Below are positions 20,881 through 33,770 of a stretch of DNA of 64,000 nt, piece by piece. Position 1 is the first letter of the stretch; each line of letters starts with the position of its first letter. The notes under the pieces are model-generated. The model ran no database searches. It was not told the origin of the DNA and saw nothing but the letters and a program-made list of their open reading frames with translations. Position numbers and translations under genes: made by a program. The stretch is taken from positions 124,001 through 188,000 of the forward strand of contig WNNJ02002049.1 of the NCBI GenBank assembly GCA_012934845.2, written 5' to 3'. The stretch comes from Pomphorhynchus laevis (Eukaryota > Acanthocephala > Palaeacanthocephala > Echinorhynchida > Pomphorhynchidae).

Positions 20881-22462
20881 TTGAGTAATATTGCACTGTT
20901 GATATTTCCTTAAATTATTTAAAAGTAAAGTATTTTTTGATAAGTATTTTCCCACTAAGTATCTTATGAACTTTAAAAATACTGACTTAAAGCAGTTAAC
21001 CACTTTAAAGACTACTGACTTATTATTTACGTAACTCAATCAACAGTTCATTTATATTCTTTAATTTCGTAGACATATGAGTTATAATGTAAAAACGGTA
21101 AAAAGTAGAACGGTAGAAAGACAATCAAACAGTTCACAATTATCAAAAAGGTTTTATTAAATAATAAGTTAGAGGTAAATAATAAAGGAAAAATAAAATA
21201 ATGAATTAATTTTATTTGAATTACGATCAAATCAATGTAAAGTTTTTAAATAACAGCATCATGCAACTATGTCACATCATTCATAAATAAAACTGTTTTA
21301 ATAATTTTTAAATTTAAAATTTAAATTATTAATTTTAATTTTTACGTTTTAAAAATTCTCATTTTAATAAGTTATTATTGAAACTTTACTATAGTTTTAC
21401 TAAAATTGAAATCCCACAAACAAATAGACAAATAAATATGAACACTTACATGTCATCAATTCAGTACTGAAATATTTGAAATAAAATTGCAGTGTAAACT
21501 CAATCACACAATTCTGAATATAAACAGTCAATCAACAGTCTTTCAATATTCAACATAGCCAATTTAAAATTACTTGGCATCCTTCAATAATCTTTAATTT
21601 GTATTAATTTTTAATATATACAAAATCTTAATAGTGTAAGTATTAAGTGCTTTTAATCTCAATTAATAAGATCAATGTTAATTTTATTTTTAAATATTTA
21701 AAAATATTAAATTTTTTATATTCAAATATTTAGAAACATTGCAGCCTATAAGGTTATTTTTATTTTTAGCTTTTAATATTAATCAGCTACAAAAGTAAGA
21801 ATTCAAATATTTAGAAACAATGCAGTCGTTGTTTTATCAAAAGAAACATATAACTATGATAGATTTTATATTTTCGTTCATAATTGTTTGTTATTTTAAT
21901 TTTCTTTTTAATTTCATAAAAAATAATGTAATCTTCCCAAAAAGAATTATTGTTTTTACATACTGTTTTAAAGAATTAAGAATATTTACGGATCAGGTCG
22001 ACAGTACGATATTCAATTATGAAATAATAAGCTGATTATGCATGCATATTGTCGAAAAATATTCAGTATTGTGAATATATCGGAAAGAAGCTGGTTTAAA
22101 CGTTTTTGTATAAAACGTGCATATCAAACTTTTTTAGCAAATTTAACTCTCTAAATAATGACAAATTATCTTTTGTTATTTTAATAATGAACTATTGTCG
22201 ATAATCCCTTTTTAAGTACAAACCTAGAGTTCCAATTAATATCGACTAACAACATGAAAAATGCTTTCGAGTTCATAATACTCGTGATTAGTTAATAATG
22301 GCTATTTTGATTAAAACATGCATGACTTACTTCTATTAATTACTTCTATTTGATCAATAAAAATACATATTTGCTTGTAATAAATACTTTGTGATACTCT
22401 AGAACTAGAAAAATGCTAGATTTATTCCTAAACTTTTCATAAAAGCAAAACTATATCGACTA
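20881..22462. other. AT-rich DNA
   Basis: Mostly simple AT-rich sequence. It includes a 65-base fragment of the ORF1 remnant at 22190-22250. Short open frames at 21048-21230 and 21820-22035 are hydrophobic chance ORFs without recognised homology. Confidence 0.5.
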
Positions 22463-22752
22463 TAACCTCTTAGTTAAAACCTGTTAGTTAAAACTTGTTA
22501 GTTAAAACCTGTTAGTTAAAACCTGTTAGTTAAAACCTGTTAGTTAAAACATATTAGTTATAATCTGTTAGTTAAAATCGGTTATTAAAACCTGTTAGTT
22601 AAAACCTGTTAGTTAAAATCGGTTAGTTAAAATCGGTTAGTTAAAATCGGTTAGTTAAAACCTGTTAGTTAAAACCTGTTAGTTAAAACCTGTTAGTTAA
22701 AACCTGTTAGTTAAAACCTGTTAGTTATAATCTGTTAGTTATAATCTGTTAG
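22463..22752 (+). repeat. Minisatellite, 14-bp unit GTTAGTTAAAACCT
   Basis: About 20 tandem units, with variants AAAATCG, TATAATCT and AACTT at the 3' half of the unit. A hammerhead-like hairpin follows directly at 22772. Confidence 0.9.
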
Positions 22753-22771
22753 CGAAACATTTTTTGTAATC

Positions 22772-22797
22772 CTGATGATAGCAGGAGCTATCGAAAT
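22772..22797 (+). repeat. Hammerhead-like hairpin (CTGATGA / stem / GAAA)
   Basis: CTGATGA is followed by a perfect hairpin, GATAGC-AGGA-GCTATC, which overlaps the box by two bases, and then GAAAT. The closing pair expected next to GAAA is not ideal if CTGATGA stays single-stranded. It is probably a degraded relative of the other motifs. Confidence 0.4.
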
Positions 22798-23702
22798 AGA
22801 ATTTTTATCAAATAAAGGATGTTTTCTTCTTCGTTCCTGTAATAATATATATTTAAAATGGAAGAAGATTGTGGGTTTAGTATTTATTATCAATTTGTTA
22901 AGGTAGTTAGCAGTTTATTCTGAACTATAATAAAAGTTCAAAATTGAACTTTTAAAATTAAAATTAAACTAAAATGAATATATTTAATTTCTTTTATTAA
23001 TTATATTTAATGTTTAAAATTTGAAACACAATTTTCCTGTTAGTTTAGCTTTGCAGAAATTTTCTACTTATTCTAATAAAAAAAACGTAATCTGTTTATA
23101 TATTCCGATCTCTAAATACAAAATCAGTTATCAACCGTTGACGATATATTTATCCGTGTTAAGTTATATATGCTCTATAAGTTCCTCTATCAACACCCAC
23201 TTGAGGTGGTAGTTAATTAACAAAGCAACGATATTTTCTGTTACGTTCAGTATATTTCCAAATAATATCATTTTACATTTCAGGAACACACATAGATACA
23301 GGGTACTTAGGAGCATCAAAACAATGCGCATCTCTGTATTTTTTACATATTGGCAGCATTTCTTTGCTACACATCGATATAACATTTTTTATCGCTCTCA
23401 TACGCTGAAAATAAAGACTATTTTAAGTTACTCTTTTTGCAGAAAAGCTACCATAATATCATGGATGTATAGATTCAAAGCATTATCTCAATTTTAAATT
23501 TAATCGTCACATTTCGGTAAGGTTTTATTACACATCAGAATCAATTTAACTTAAAATCAATTCACAAATTAATTAAGAACAACCTCTTCGTATTAAATTT
23601 AATTTATAAACAATAGAAATACGAAGTCAACATCTTTGTGTATAATGCAGAGGTAATACAGAGTAATTGTGGCAAAACTTATTATTAAAACAAGTACTTA
23701 TG
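22798..23702. other. AT-rich DNA
   Basis: Nothing recognised; short frames at 23021-23212 and 23164-23385 look like chance ORFs. Confidence 0.45.
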
Positions 23703-23925
23703 AATGGATAATAAATAATATACTTTGTATTAGAATAAAATACTGGATTATCAGAGGAAATACGTCATTAGTACGTGTTTGGCCCCGCTGCTATGTTGGG
23801 TCGAGGAATAGGTGCCGAAACCTGATAGCATAGCAGTTCCTCCTGATGACCTCTAATTCTTATTCTGATACAACGTATGTTATTTATTAGTCAATTCATA
23901 AAAATGACGTTTATTTTAAATTTTA
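23703..23925 (+). repeat. Penelope-like element terminal repeat (pLTR), copy 1
   Basis: About 220 bases nearly identical to 61807-62030. It begins ATGGATAATAAATAATA; in the other copy this is the last four codons and stop of a Penelope-like RT. It contains a conserved fold: CTGCTATG pairing with CATAGCAG, then GAGGAA pairing with TTCCTC directly before CTGATGA. GTC precedes GAGGAA here and GTA does in the other copy. Both are legal hammerhead cleavage triplets. Confidence 0.7.
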
Positions 23926-24052
23926 TTTTTTTAACTTGATTATTAAAAACAATTATTTTATTATTTAATTATTAATTGTTAAATTAATAATTTAACAATT
24001 AATAATTTAATAAATTAGATAATTTAATAATTAATAATTAATCAATAAAATC
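23926..24052. other. AT-rich spacer
   Basis: Simple TTAATAATT-type sequence, nothing else. Confidence 0.4.
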
Positions 24053-24150
24053 TAATTTATTTTTATATTTCGCTGCTGCTAGCATCACTAGAAACAAAAC
24101 GTTTTGTTTCTAAGTATGCTAGCCGCAGCTAGCGAAATAAAAATAAATTA
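24053..24150. repeat. Foldback repeat with GCTAGC stems and GAAAT ends
   Basis: Arms 24053-24100 and 24101-24150 are reverse complements (TTTCGCTGCTGCTAGCAT / ATGCTAGCCGCAGCTAGCGA) around GTTTTG/CAAAAC. The outer AGCGAAAT boxes match the hammerhead-like family, but the CTGAAGA box is replaced by a TAAGTATG-like sequence. Confidence 0.6.
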
Positions 24151-24339
24151 ATGTTTAATTGCTTCAAAATTCTAAATAAAAGAAATGGATCATCACTGTA
24201 AGAGTGATGAGCTTTTTTGAATTACATAATCTTAGTAAACTTTAGTACGCTTTATACAAATCTAGATTTTACAGATTATTAATTTTATTAATTGATAATT
24301 AATTTGATAATTAATTTTATTAATTATCATTTTATTAAT

Positions 24340-24940
24340 TGTATAAGTTTAAAAATTTGGAACTTACTCGAAAAATATTTTAGGGTAATCGAAATTAATA
24401 CTGGTATAAAACACTATTTCAGTATTAATTCTACAAAAGAATTTTTAGAACAGACAAAAGGAATAAATTTTCAAAATATTAATACATACGATTTTAGTAC
24501 GCTTTATACAAATCTAGATTTAGTAGATATTAAAGAAGCATTAGTAAAATTAATTAACCTTATATTCGGAAAAAGATATACATATATATGTTATAATAAT
24601 TATAACGCCTATCTAACAAAAATTAAACCATCAAGTAAATATAAATATATGGATAAAATTGAATTAATTGAATCCTTAAATATTTTGATAAATCAAAATT
24701 ATTTAAAAGTAGGGACATCTATATTTAGACGAGTTAAAAATGTTCCAATGGGACGTAATAGTAGCCCAATTATAGCTGACTTGTTTTTAAGCTTTATCTA
24801 ATATGAATTTGTTCATAATTGTGTAAAAACTAAATCTAAACAATATAAATATATGAAATATATGTTTCGATACATTGATGCTATATGTGTATTTAATTCT
24901 AATAATTTTTATTCAATAAGTAAACAAATATTTTTTTGTA
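24340..24940 (+). pseudogene. Penelope-like element reverse transcriptase, central part
   Basis: The open frame 24292-24801 (real content from about 24340) reads INTYDFSTLYTNLDLVDIK (the D-F-S-T-L-Y-T-N motif A of Penelope-like RTs), then NVPMGRNSSPIIADLF (motif B; family form IPMG-T-N). After a stop at 24799, the same frame continues YEFVHNCVK and MFRYIDAICVFNSN, the motif C region with YIDA in place of YIDD. The replaced catalytic D and the stop mark it as dead. No GIY-YIG endonuclease is visible. A pLTR-like repeat lies 400 bases upstream. Confidence 0.85.
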
Positions 24941-26647
24941 TTTAATTTAGATTCGTATAATCTAAATTAAAATTCATTGTATATTATTCATGAAAATTTA
25001 TTATAATTTTATTAATATTTATTTTTATAATTATCTATTTATATTTTTAATTTTAATATAGTATAAAACACGCAGATCCAATTATCTGATATGATTCATT
25101 GGTAAATTAATGATTATTTCTAATTTTGTACATTTTTTAAATGATACTATAACTATTTGAAATTAAAATTAATGTGAGCTTAATAAAATAAAAATTAATA
25201 ATCAATAATTATTAATAATTAATCATTATTAATATAATTAAGTATTAATGATTAATATTTTTATTAATAATTAATAAAAATTAATGACATCAACATTAGA
25301 ACGTTTAATCATTTGTTTATGCCATTTAAAACAATTATATTCCTTTTTATTTTCGGAGTAAAATAACAACGAAGAGCTAATATTCAACTCTTAGATGGTT
25401 CCGAAAATTATTTTTGTAACTTATTCTTGAAAAGCATACATTTAATTCGGAAAATAGACGGTTCCTAAAATCTGTAAATAATATAAATTTATTCACTTTT
25501 ACTTCACCCGCCATTTGCTTTAGGCAGGTGCTGCTGTTATTAGCGATAAACAGCAGCTTTCACTGTTGTTTGAATTTTGGACAAGATTTCGGCAACTTTT
25601 GAAGGTACACAAAACGTAATAAAAAAGGATGATTCAAAATAGTTTAAAAACAAAACAAAAATGTTAACAATAATATTTCCATTCAAAATAGATAATTTGA
25701 AAAAATTAGAAAAATATAAAAATAATAATTAAAAGTACTAGCAAAATTAAATAAAAGAATAAAAATAAAAGTTTATATTTAAACAAAAGAATCGTTTACA
25801 ACATCTTTACAAAATATTAAATATTAAGTCAGGTTTATTATTCTGCGTAATAATATTAGAGCTATTATGAATGTAATAAGCCCCAAGAATTTTTCTATTT
25901 AAACAATTGATTTCTTTATTAAATTCTAATATCATGGCTACTGACACACTATATATTATTTTATACAACGCAATATTATATAATATTGCGTTGTTCTTGT
26001 AATAAATTTAGATTTAATTCATAGATCATTTTTTTAATATTTTAGTCTATTTATCACATTCACTGATTCATATGCATGTATGAATATCAATTGTTGCTCT
26101 TAATTAATTAGTAATAATATAATTAGATAATAAGCTTAAATTAATTTAAACTGATTTTTAATTATTTTTTTTTAATTTTAAAAAATTAAAATTAAATTAT
26201 TAATTATTGAATTATCTAATTTATTAAATTATTCTAATTTAATAAATTAGAATGTTAAATTATCAAAAAATTGCATATTCAGTAGATTAAATAATTAGTA
26301 GTAAATATTTAGTGATTTAATAATTAGTAGTACATAATCTTAATCAGCAATATTTAAATTGAAATTATTAATATTGCTGATTACAGGAAATTCATTTAAA
26401 TGTTATTATGCCTGGAATATTATTGTGTCTGAAATGTTAGTGTGCCTGTTATTCACTAAATGTGCCTGAAACGCTAACTAATGTCGTAAGAATCTATATT
26501 TTGCTTATGCCGTAAGAATCTATCTTTTAATAATGTCGTAAAAGATAGTTCTTACAACTCAAATAATTTTATACATTTATATGATTATTTAGTATTAATT
26601 TTTTATTCTGAATATAACTAACTGATTAATAACTGGTCAATATCCGT
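24941..26647. other. AT-rich DNA with one perfect palindrome
   Basis: Mostly A/T simple sequence. A perfect 30-bp palindrome lies at 25965-25994 (ACAACGCAATATTAT on both strands). Short repeats of TGTCGTAAGAATCTAT occur near 26490-26560. No gene was seen. Confidence 0.5.
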
Positions 26648-27165
26648 GACATCCGTTGTATTCGCCCCCTTATCGGCTTTCGTTCCTGTATGTCTATGCT
26701 TTTATCGCTTCTTATCCCTAAAATTGATTTCCGCCTCAGCTTTTTCGCCAATTCTCCAAAATCCATCATCCTACCACCACAACGCATTATCAACTCCGCC
26801 GTTCGAGTGCTCCTACGTCTCCGTCGCCTTCACCAAACATCTACACATCTTGCCCAACTCGACTAGCCTACCATCCACATCCACATCCAAATCCGTCTTC
26901 TTCTCGTCACTTTTCGTCTCATCACTGTTAAACGGCACTCTCCCTACCTCTTTATCGATGCGTTTCCGTCATTCCCTCTTAATCCACGTTCCCAATTACT
27001 CCAATTCCAGCGACGCAGACGTCCGCCGCGCTTCATCCTTTATCGCATTCATATACCTCCTCCGTTCCTAATTATTTCTCGACACATGACTTAGATTTTT
27101 GTTTATTATTGTTGCGGTCTTGTAACGTGCGTCGGCACGCATTTGCCACGAAAAATAAATTATTT
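26648..27165 (+). mobile_element. 5'-truncated L2/CR1-group LINE 3' end (copy G)
   Basis: Frames on the plus strand read LISASAFSPILQNPSSY, PPFECSYVSVAF and, in another frame, LLVTFRLITV, as in copy A. The 3' UTR ends with the hairpin GTGCGTCGGCAC and TTTGCCACG (27118-27150), then an A-rich tail. It has frame shifts and an internal deletion near 26935. Confidence 0.8.
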
Positions 27166-28575
27166 TTAAGGTAAAATTTAAATTCTCTTGATATTTGGCC
27201 TTTTGGAAAATCCTTTAACCTCAACATTGTTTCCTTTTCATGTTTTCGGGTACAACGATACATTCTTGCATAAATTGTATCCATTTAACTTCCCGAGTTC
27301 TATTTAAATGTTTGCTACATTATGCAACTGGAAATAAATATCTCAAAAATGTATGGCTACATTAATCTTTAGGAAAAAAACTTTGTATTCAAGGAAACCA
27401 TATCCAACTAAAGTGTTCCATTAAAAATGGAAATAACTTAATCTTACAACGAGTTATCTGATCTTCCAACTCTGCAATTATTTGCTTGAGATCCAGTATT
27501 TTAAAGTTCATAACTCGAAAATTATTTTATCTGAACATTATATCTGAACGCGTATCTTTTGATTCTTACTGTTTTTATACTTACAATTTGATATATTAGA
27601 TGGATTATTGAATGTAAACCAATTGAGTGTTAGACGCACCATTCTTCCTGATAAATTGTCTTCGAACATGTTTATTATAGGCGTAATTCCTCTTTAGACT
27701 TGAAATCCTTCGAAAACAGACAGAAGATTTAACATTTTAAGCAAGCGGGTTGTTTACAAAATAATCAGACGGGTATTGTTTCAACTGTAATCTGATACTA
27801 CCTTCTGCGATAAGCGAGTAGAATAAATAAGTAAAATGTCAATGATTCTCTCAGTCGGGGTGTTAATAAACGTTATATCATGGAATCACTCAGCAAAATG
27901 AAGCTGTTAGTATAGACAGTAGATTTGGTGACTTTAAAGAACAGCGATAAAAAATAGGTAGCTTTTAATAATTTAAGGATTTCACTAGTCCCTTTATTTA
28001 AACAGTATTTTTCACAAAATACTATTTTTACGAATTCATAATGCACAAATACGTATTTTATTCCATCGGTTATACTTTATTTTTAAAACTGGAATAAAAT
28101 CTTTCTTTATTCAGATTATGATGTCCTGATTTATCGATTTGTATCATCTACTATAAAAACCGAATTCGACTATTATCAAATTCGATAAATTCGATATTCC
28201 TTTATTTAAATTCTGCATTTATGTAAATTTAGTATAAAAAATAGGGAAATGTGGTTATATAATCCAAACCATAATAATTCACAGAAAGATCGGCAGTTCG
28301 ATAAATTCATATTATTATTTGCTTAAAAAATGAATTTTAAATTAACCATAAGATTAACTTTATTTCCAAAATTTAAATTCATAAAATTATTTAAATTATT
28401 TGCAGCATTTAATGATTATTTAAACACTACGTATAATAGGGAATTCAAGGCTTAATTTTGGTATAACATGTAATATCAAGTTTTTTATCAAGTCTTTGGT
28501 CATACATTTTGGCTGAAAATTTATCCGCTGTCAGGAACTGTCATTTCTTGAACATTTTCTAAAAATATAATTTCA
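27166..28575. other. AT-rich DNA without recognised features
   Basis: No coding homology, RNA gene or repeat was recognised over about 1.4 kb. Confidence 0.5.
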
Positions 28576-28700
28576 TCTAAAGGACAATAGCTATTGATAA
28601 AGGACATAGCGTCTAAAGGACAATAGCTATTGATAAAAGACATAGCGTCTAAAGGACAATAGCTATTTATAAAGGACATAGCGTCTAAAGGACAATAGCT
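28576..28700. repeat. Tandem repeat, 36-bp unit, about 3.5 copies
   Basis: The unit starts TCTAAAGGACAATAGCTATT at 28576, 28612, 28648 and 28684. On the minus strand it reads as a 12-residue repeat (SYCPLDAMSFIN), but the surrounding 78-codon frame has no other support. Confidence 0.85.
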
Positions 28701-29750
28701 TTTGTTGATTCCACCTACTTGATAAACATAACAGCCTAAGGCACTTATGAAAATCATTTAACTGATTTATAAAATGATACGGTTTCGTGAATTTTGTTCC
28801 CTTTGATTTTTCTACATAACATTTTCCTTTAATTTTTAAGTGACAAGTAATAAGATAGTTAGAATATACAATTTTTGATTCAAATAAATGTTTCACATCT
28901 TATATGTATGTTATAATATGTATGTTGTAATAAAAAATCCGCGAACGAAAATATGTAAATACTCATTTACTTTTTAATGCGTAATCTTATGCAATTTTAA
29001 TTTTTTGAATTTATTTTTAATTAAAACGTTATTTTTACATAATAAATAATAAATTTTATTTAAATTTTTATTACATAAAATAACATTTATGAATTTATAA
29101 AGTTTATTATTAGTGTATTTATCAGAAAAATCTTTATTTTTTACGAGAATATATTCTTTACAAAAAGTACAGATTTAATTAGTTTTATCAATTCTAAACC
29201 AAATCAGTAGAAATATTTTCAAAATTTAATGTTTCATCACAACCGTATTTGTGTTATAACAAATGAATAACTTCTAACAGCAACTCTATAGGTAATTTTA
29301 AATTTTCCGCAAATGTTGCAAAATTTAAATTTGTCGCAAATCTTCAGTTCATTTTCTTAAAAATGAACTGAAGATTTTTACAGTAGATATTTTGATAACT
29401 TAAAACTGATATTATTATGGATAATTATGTTTAATTCATTTTATCAGCGTATTACAATCTCCGACTTTATCAGATTTATTTAAAATTTTAAAATGCCAAT
29501 TAATATTAGTTTGATAAAACTATAGCAAATTTAAATTTAAGAATTCTTACTTTTGATTAAAATTTATTGATTATACAGCATCTGTTGTAGACATATTTAT
29601 TCGCGGATGGAAATTATTAATCGTAATTTAGATGTTGAGTAAAATAATTATAATTATTTACTAATAAATAATATTATTTAATTATTAAATTTTGATTTAG
29701 CATTATTATGTTTTGTTTATTTTATAATCATATTAAATACATAGACTCAG
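28701..29750. other. AT-rich DNA with a long hairpin at 29338-29376
   Basis: The hairpin has 17-bp arms (AATCTTCAGTTCATTTT with its complement) and a four-base loop. Nothing else was recognised. Confidence 0.5.
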
Positions 29751-29751
29751 T

Positions 29752-30020
29752 TAGCTGATTTGATTTGTTAAAATGCTTTGAAGAATACTCCATGCGCTTT
29801 CACCTATACCGCCAGAAGTAGAAAATACCAATGGGGAGAAATAACCGTTTTCCACTAATCGTATCCTTTCCAAGTACATTTTGTTTTTTCTTTTTTCATT
29901 ATACTCGAAAGCTTTTTGTGGCACTATCGTATTGTAAGATTCAGCAAATATCGAGAATATTGTAACATCGAAAAATGTCCGCTCGAATCTTTCAATTCCA
30001 AGTCCATTGCAAACTATATC
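29752..30020 (-). pseudogene. Fragment of RLE-type LINE C-terminal domain (copy 1)
   Basis: The minus strand reads LDIVCNGLGIERFERTFFDV, TIFSIFAESYN, EKRKNKMYLERIRLVENGYF and SPLVFSTSGGIGESAW in one frame. The same order is in the longer copy at 33.0-33.8 kb. I recognise this as a widespread animal repeat-encoded domain following a C-C-H-C knuckle and RHNEIRD. The spaced acidic residues (LD...FFDV) resemble the restriction-like endonuclease of RLE-type LINEs; that assignment is inference. Confidence 0.6.
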
Positions 30021-30125
30021 AAGTATACTATATAATAATATATAGTATACTATATACTATATAATAATAGTAATATTAATTATAGTAACATTAATATTCA
30101 TTAATAATACCATTCATTGCAATGA
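30003..30125. repeat. AT palindromes
   Basis: Overlapping palindromes of TATACTATATAATAATA type and a CATTCATTGCAATGAATG palindrome near 30110-30130. They are low-complexity DNA. Confidence 0.6.
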
Positions 30126-32998
30126 ATGGTATTGTAGGAGAAAGATTGAAAAATCAGCAAATGAATCCAAAAAATAGCGAAGCAATTAAATCTAGACAAA
30201 CTAGGATACAATCGGCTAGAGATGTATCTACAATTCTCGATAATGCGAGCAACAGGAGCTTTAGCTTATCTGAACAATAACTAATAGCTCAATTATTTGT
30301 TCAAAATACTCAAGAGTACCAGGATGATCTGGTTTCCTGTTACAACTGGGATATTTTGAATAGGGAAGGGATGTGTGAATGTGATGCATGCCCAGAAATT
30401 GCTCACATAATGACCCGTTGAACTGAAGGCATGACTTTTGTAGAAAATAAAGCAATTAGAAATTAAATAGTGAATCAAATACAAAAATATGCGAGAGTAT
30501 TTTCTGAGCCGATATTACAGAATGTCATAGACGACACAATTCGAAGCAATAACAGCAACCAGAGATTGAAACGCAAGAACTGGTATATTATGTAATGTTA
30601 TCTTCGGAAATGTGACATAACGGCTCTTTTCAGGACATCTGCAATATCAATAGATCTGCTCCTTCATATGCTCTGTCAATATTCAACCATTTGACTATGA
30701 AGAGAAAAAAGCAAATATGAAGAACGTATAAGTTCTTCATATAATAGCATATTTTCACCCTTTCATTATTTCCACTGTCGGAGGATTAGGAAAGGTGTAC
30801 AATGCCTTTTTAAAACAGATAGCTTCTTTGTAAAGGATATTCCCAAAGCTTCTACGCACAAGTCACTTACATATGAAGTTTGCCAATAATAATGGAACGT
30901 TTGGTATTGATATCCATCAAGGTTTATTCAAAAACCACAGTGCGAAATCATACATGAAAAATTTGGCAATGAAGGTCCGGATTTGTGAACAAATATTAAA
31001 CTCATTATTAGAAATAATTTTTTAAAGAGAATTATTTATAAAAAATAAAAAATTACAGCAAATTGTTTTCTCATTCCCTTACTATTTTCTCAGAAATAAT
31101 CAGAAAATCTTATTTGTTATAGATCTTTCTATAAGTAATATTTCCAAGTACTTACGTTTAAATTACAGCTTCGTAGATATTGTTCAACATGTGGATGATC
31201 TTCTGATAATATCTGATTTAAAGGTGAACCGCATTCAGCTAGTTGCTTGAATTCCTTTGAAGTCATCATCAGGAAAACCAAGGTAGTATTGTTTAGAGGT
31301 GAAAAAACATTGTCATTCAGATGATCATCTATCCAATAACCATCAAATTGACTTCTCTAATATTTACAACTAATTGGGAGTCACATTATCATCGGACTGA
31401 TCTTTTAATAAACATTTTTGTAAAGTAGTCTCAGCTCTAAGATTTTGAAAGAAGATATCAGTATGATATTTGTCAGGTGCAAGTTGCTAATTTTATAAAA
31501 TCAGAGAATTATTTACTATATTCCGGTAGAGATTTTTCTGAGGATTGACAAAGATATATCAATTCATTATCAATATTTTCATAAGTATGCATTTATGAAA
31601 ATATTCGCAGCTATTTTTTGTAAATTACATTTATCACTCATCGCCTTTCTGCTTGATGAAACCCTTATGCCCATGGATTCGTGATATCGCTTTATTCTTA
31701 CAAGTACTAAAGTATTTAGGGATTGTGTCTCTATAGAATTATTGTATACCTCACATTAATCCGGAATACTATTACGCACTTTTAAGCTGTTTGTGCCTTC
31801 TTTTCCTAGCATAAATTTACGGTTATCACGATAACATTTGCGGCATAAATTTGAAATTTAATGAATTGACTAGGCATGTGTAAATTCTATGGTAGCAGCT
31901 ACAAAGATATGCATGTCTTCAACTTACAGAGAGATAAATTCGCTTATTTCCATCGACAAGCTTCAACTTTAACACTTGACAGAATATTTTTGTTTGTAAC
32001 CAATATTTTTTTAATATTTTTTTTTAATATTAAATAAAATTTTCCTCCTTTATTTGATCCAGCTCCAATAATTTTTTATCAAAAATGAATCATCATCAAC
32101 TATTGATAACCATAGACAAATGCATGCATTTTTTACAGGTGATATAATGGTCTGTTTGTTATTGCAATCCCATTGCAGTAGCAAAATAAACATTAATCAA
32201 CATGTTTTTTAAATTACCATAAATTTAGACAAAAATAAATTTTATTTATCCCTATTAGTATGGAATTTTACTCTTACCGTCAACAATTTTGTAAATTACT
32301 AAATTTACTAAATGTCACCTGTTGAAAATATTGTTAATTTTTATTTAATTAAATCAAGTAATTAATTGATTAATATTAATTAAGTAATAATTAACAAGTT
32401 AATATATAATTAATTGATTAATATGTAATTTTAATTTTATTAGTTTTCAATTTAGCTTAGTCTTTTAATATCAAAGCTAATAAAGTGATCAAATTATTTT
32501 GTATATTTGAGAGTCACTCGTATTCTCTTCGCATTGATTGTAATTTTGAGAAATTTAGTGTAGAATAATTAATAATTATGTAATTAAGTTATGATTTAAT
32601 AACGAATGATAATTATATTACAATGTAATTGATAAAAAAATCATTTTTGATTAAAAATTTTGTGCAATGTTACATAATTAATTAAATTATATAACTATAA
32701 TTTATAATGTAAACTGTAATTATTTAATTATTATTGATTTAAAAATTTTATTTTGAAATAAAAAAAAACTAAAATGGCTTTTTATCCCTCGATGTAAGCT
32801 AGGATAATAAGATAACGATCAATAGTATTAGGCATCGTTTATAAATATAAAGTTAATTATTCTACATCCATAAATAATAAGTTAAAAAATAATTATTTAA
32901 TTATATAATAATATCTTTTTTATAATATAAGTTATTATATGTACAATTCTAATGGGCACGCATCCCCAGCATTTGAAAATCAAGAGTAAAATATATAT
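30126..32998. other. Unassigned; mixed-composition stretch 30.13-31.97 kb, then AT-rich DNA
   Basis: The first 1.8 kb is less AT-rich and looks like a decayed coding element, but no frame gives a recognisable protein. A plus-strand stretch near 30740 (STVGGLGKVYN) only loosely recalls a P-loop. A fragment of the TTTGATCCAGCTCCAAT repeat lies at 32036-32080. The rest to 32998 is simple AT-rich DNA. Confidence 0.4.
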
Positions 32999-32999
32999 T

Positions 33000-33770
33000 T
33001 AAATTATTTCCGCACTGCTGCTTCCATCTCCTCGTAACGGTATTGCCACACCTTTTCTTCTGGGTGCACGTATACAGTATGATGCGGCTTGTGCAAGGGC
33101 AATGCTCAACCTTGATCGTATTCCAGCTATGACTTCTCCGTAATTTCTTTTGTGTTTGAGAGAAATCTTTTTCGCCATTGTCTTTAGAAGTATGGAGGTT
33201 GCAGGTGCGAGTGCTCCGTTAGTTGCGAATATAACTGGGCAGAACGACGCGTGCTCGATGTCAGTGATCCTTTCCTCGTATTTAGCCTTCTTTCTTTGCT
33301 CGTGATATTCGAATGTTGATTGTGCAGACTTTGCGTGGTAGGAGGGAGCATGATTATTGAAAATGGAGATGTCCATAAACGTTCGCTTTAATTTACCACC
33401 AAAAAGGCCGCTGCATACTATGTATGTACATGCTTGTAATAGTCGTGTCGTTGTAGTTATTTAAAAGTGCATGTTATTTTCGACTTGCTGTAGTTCAGGC
33501 TCGACCGCTACACCACCACAAATATCGTTGAGCGTAGTTGTGAGTATATCCCGTATTTCATTGTGTCGTATTGTCGGTAACGCACCCTTTCTGCACGACA
33601 GTGAATGTGACAGACTCATGACATCACCGCATTGACATTTGTCGGACATATTCCGGGGTGTCCAATAATGCCGCGCAGCCAAAGCATCATGGAATTATCG
33701 TGTGGATAAGTGTAGTCCTAGTTTTGCGATAGGACGTGTGTTCAACCAGCTCGAAGCGTCGCTTTAATTA
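33000..33770 (-). pseudogene. RLE-type LINE C-terminal domain (copy 2), one in-frame stop
   Basis: On the minus strand, from about 33755 down, the reading is ASSWLNTRPIAKLGLHLS, FHDALAARHYW, then CQCGDVMSLSHSLSC (C-x-C-x7-H-x3-C knuckle, 33590-33645), RHNEIRDILTTTLND and VAVEPELQ. A single TAA near 33461 is followed in the same frame by VCSGLFGGKLKRTFMDISIF, EQRKKAKYEERITDIEHA and RSRLSIALAQAASYC, to a stop at about 33000. Knuckle, RHNxIRD, EP and the two spaced acidic residues have the layout of the knuckle plus restriction-like endonuclease of RLE LINEs. No RT domain was found upstream. The family is clear by pattern; the enzymatic role is inferred. Confidence 0.65.

Noticed and set aside
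21820-22035. 71-codon hydrophobic frame as a membrane protein
   Set aside because: AT-rich DNA produces such F/I/Y-rich frames by chance; no splice or homology support.
28521-28757. 78-codon minus-strand frame with SYCPLDAMSFIN repeats
   Set aside because: It is the translation of a 36-bp tandem repeat; no homology or splice support outside it.
30740-30830. P-loop-like STVGGLGKVYN suggesting a Helitron helicase
   Set aside because: The G-K-T/S is not present, no other helicase motif is found in any frame, and stops surround it.
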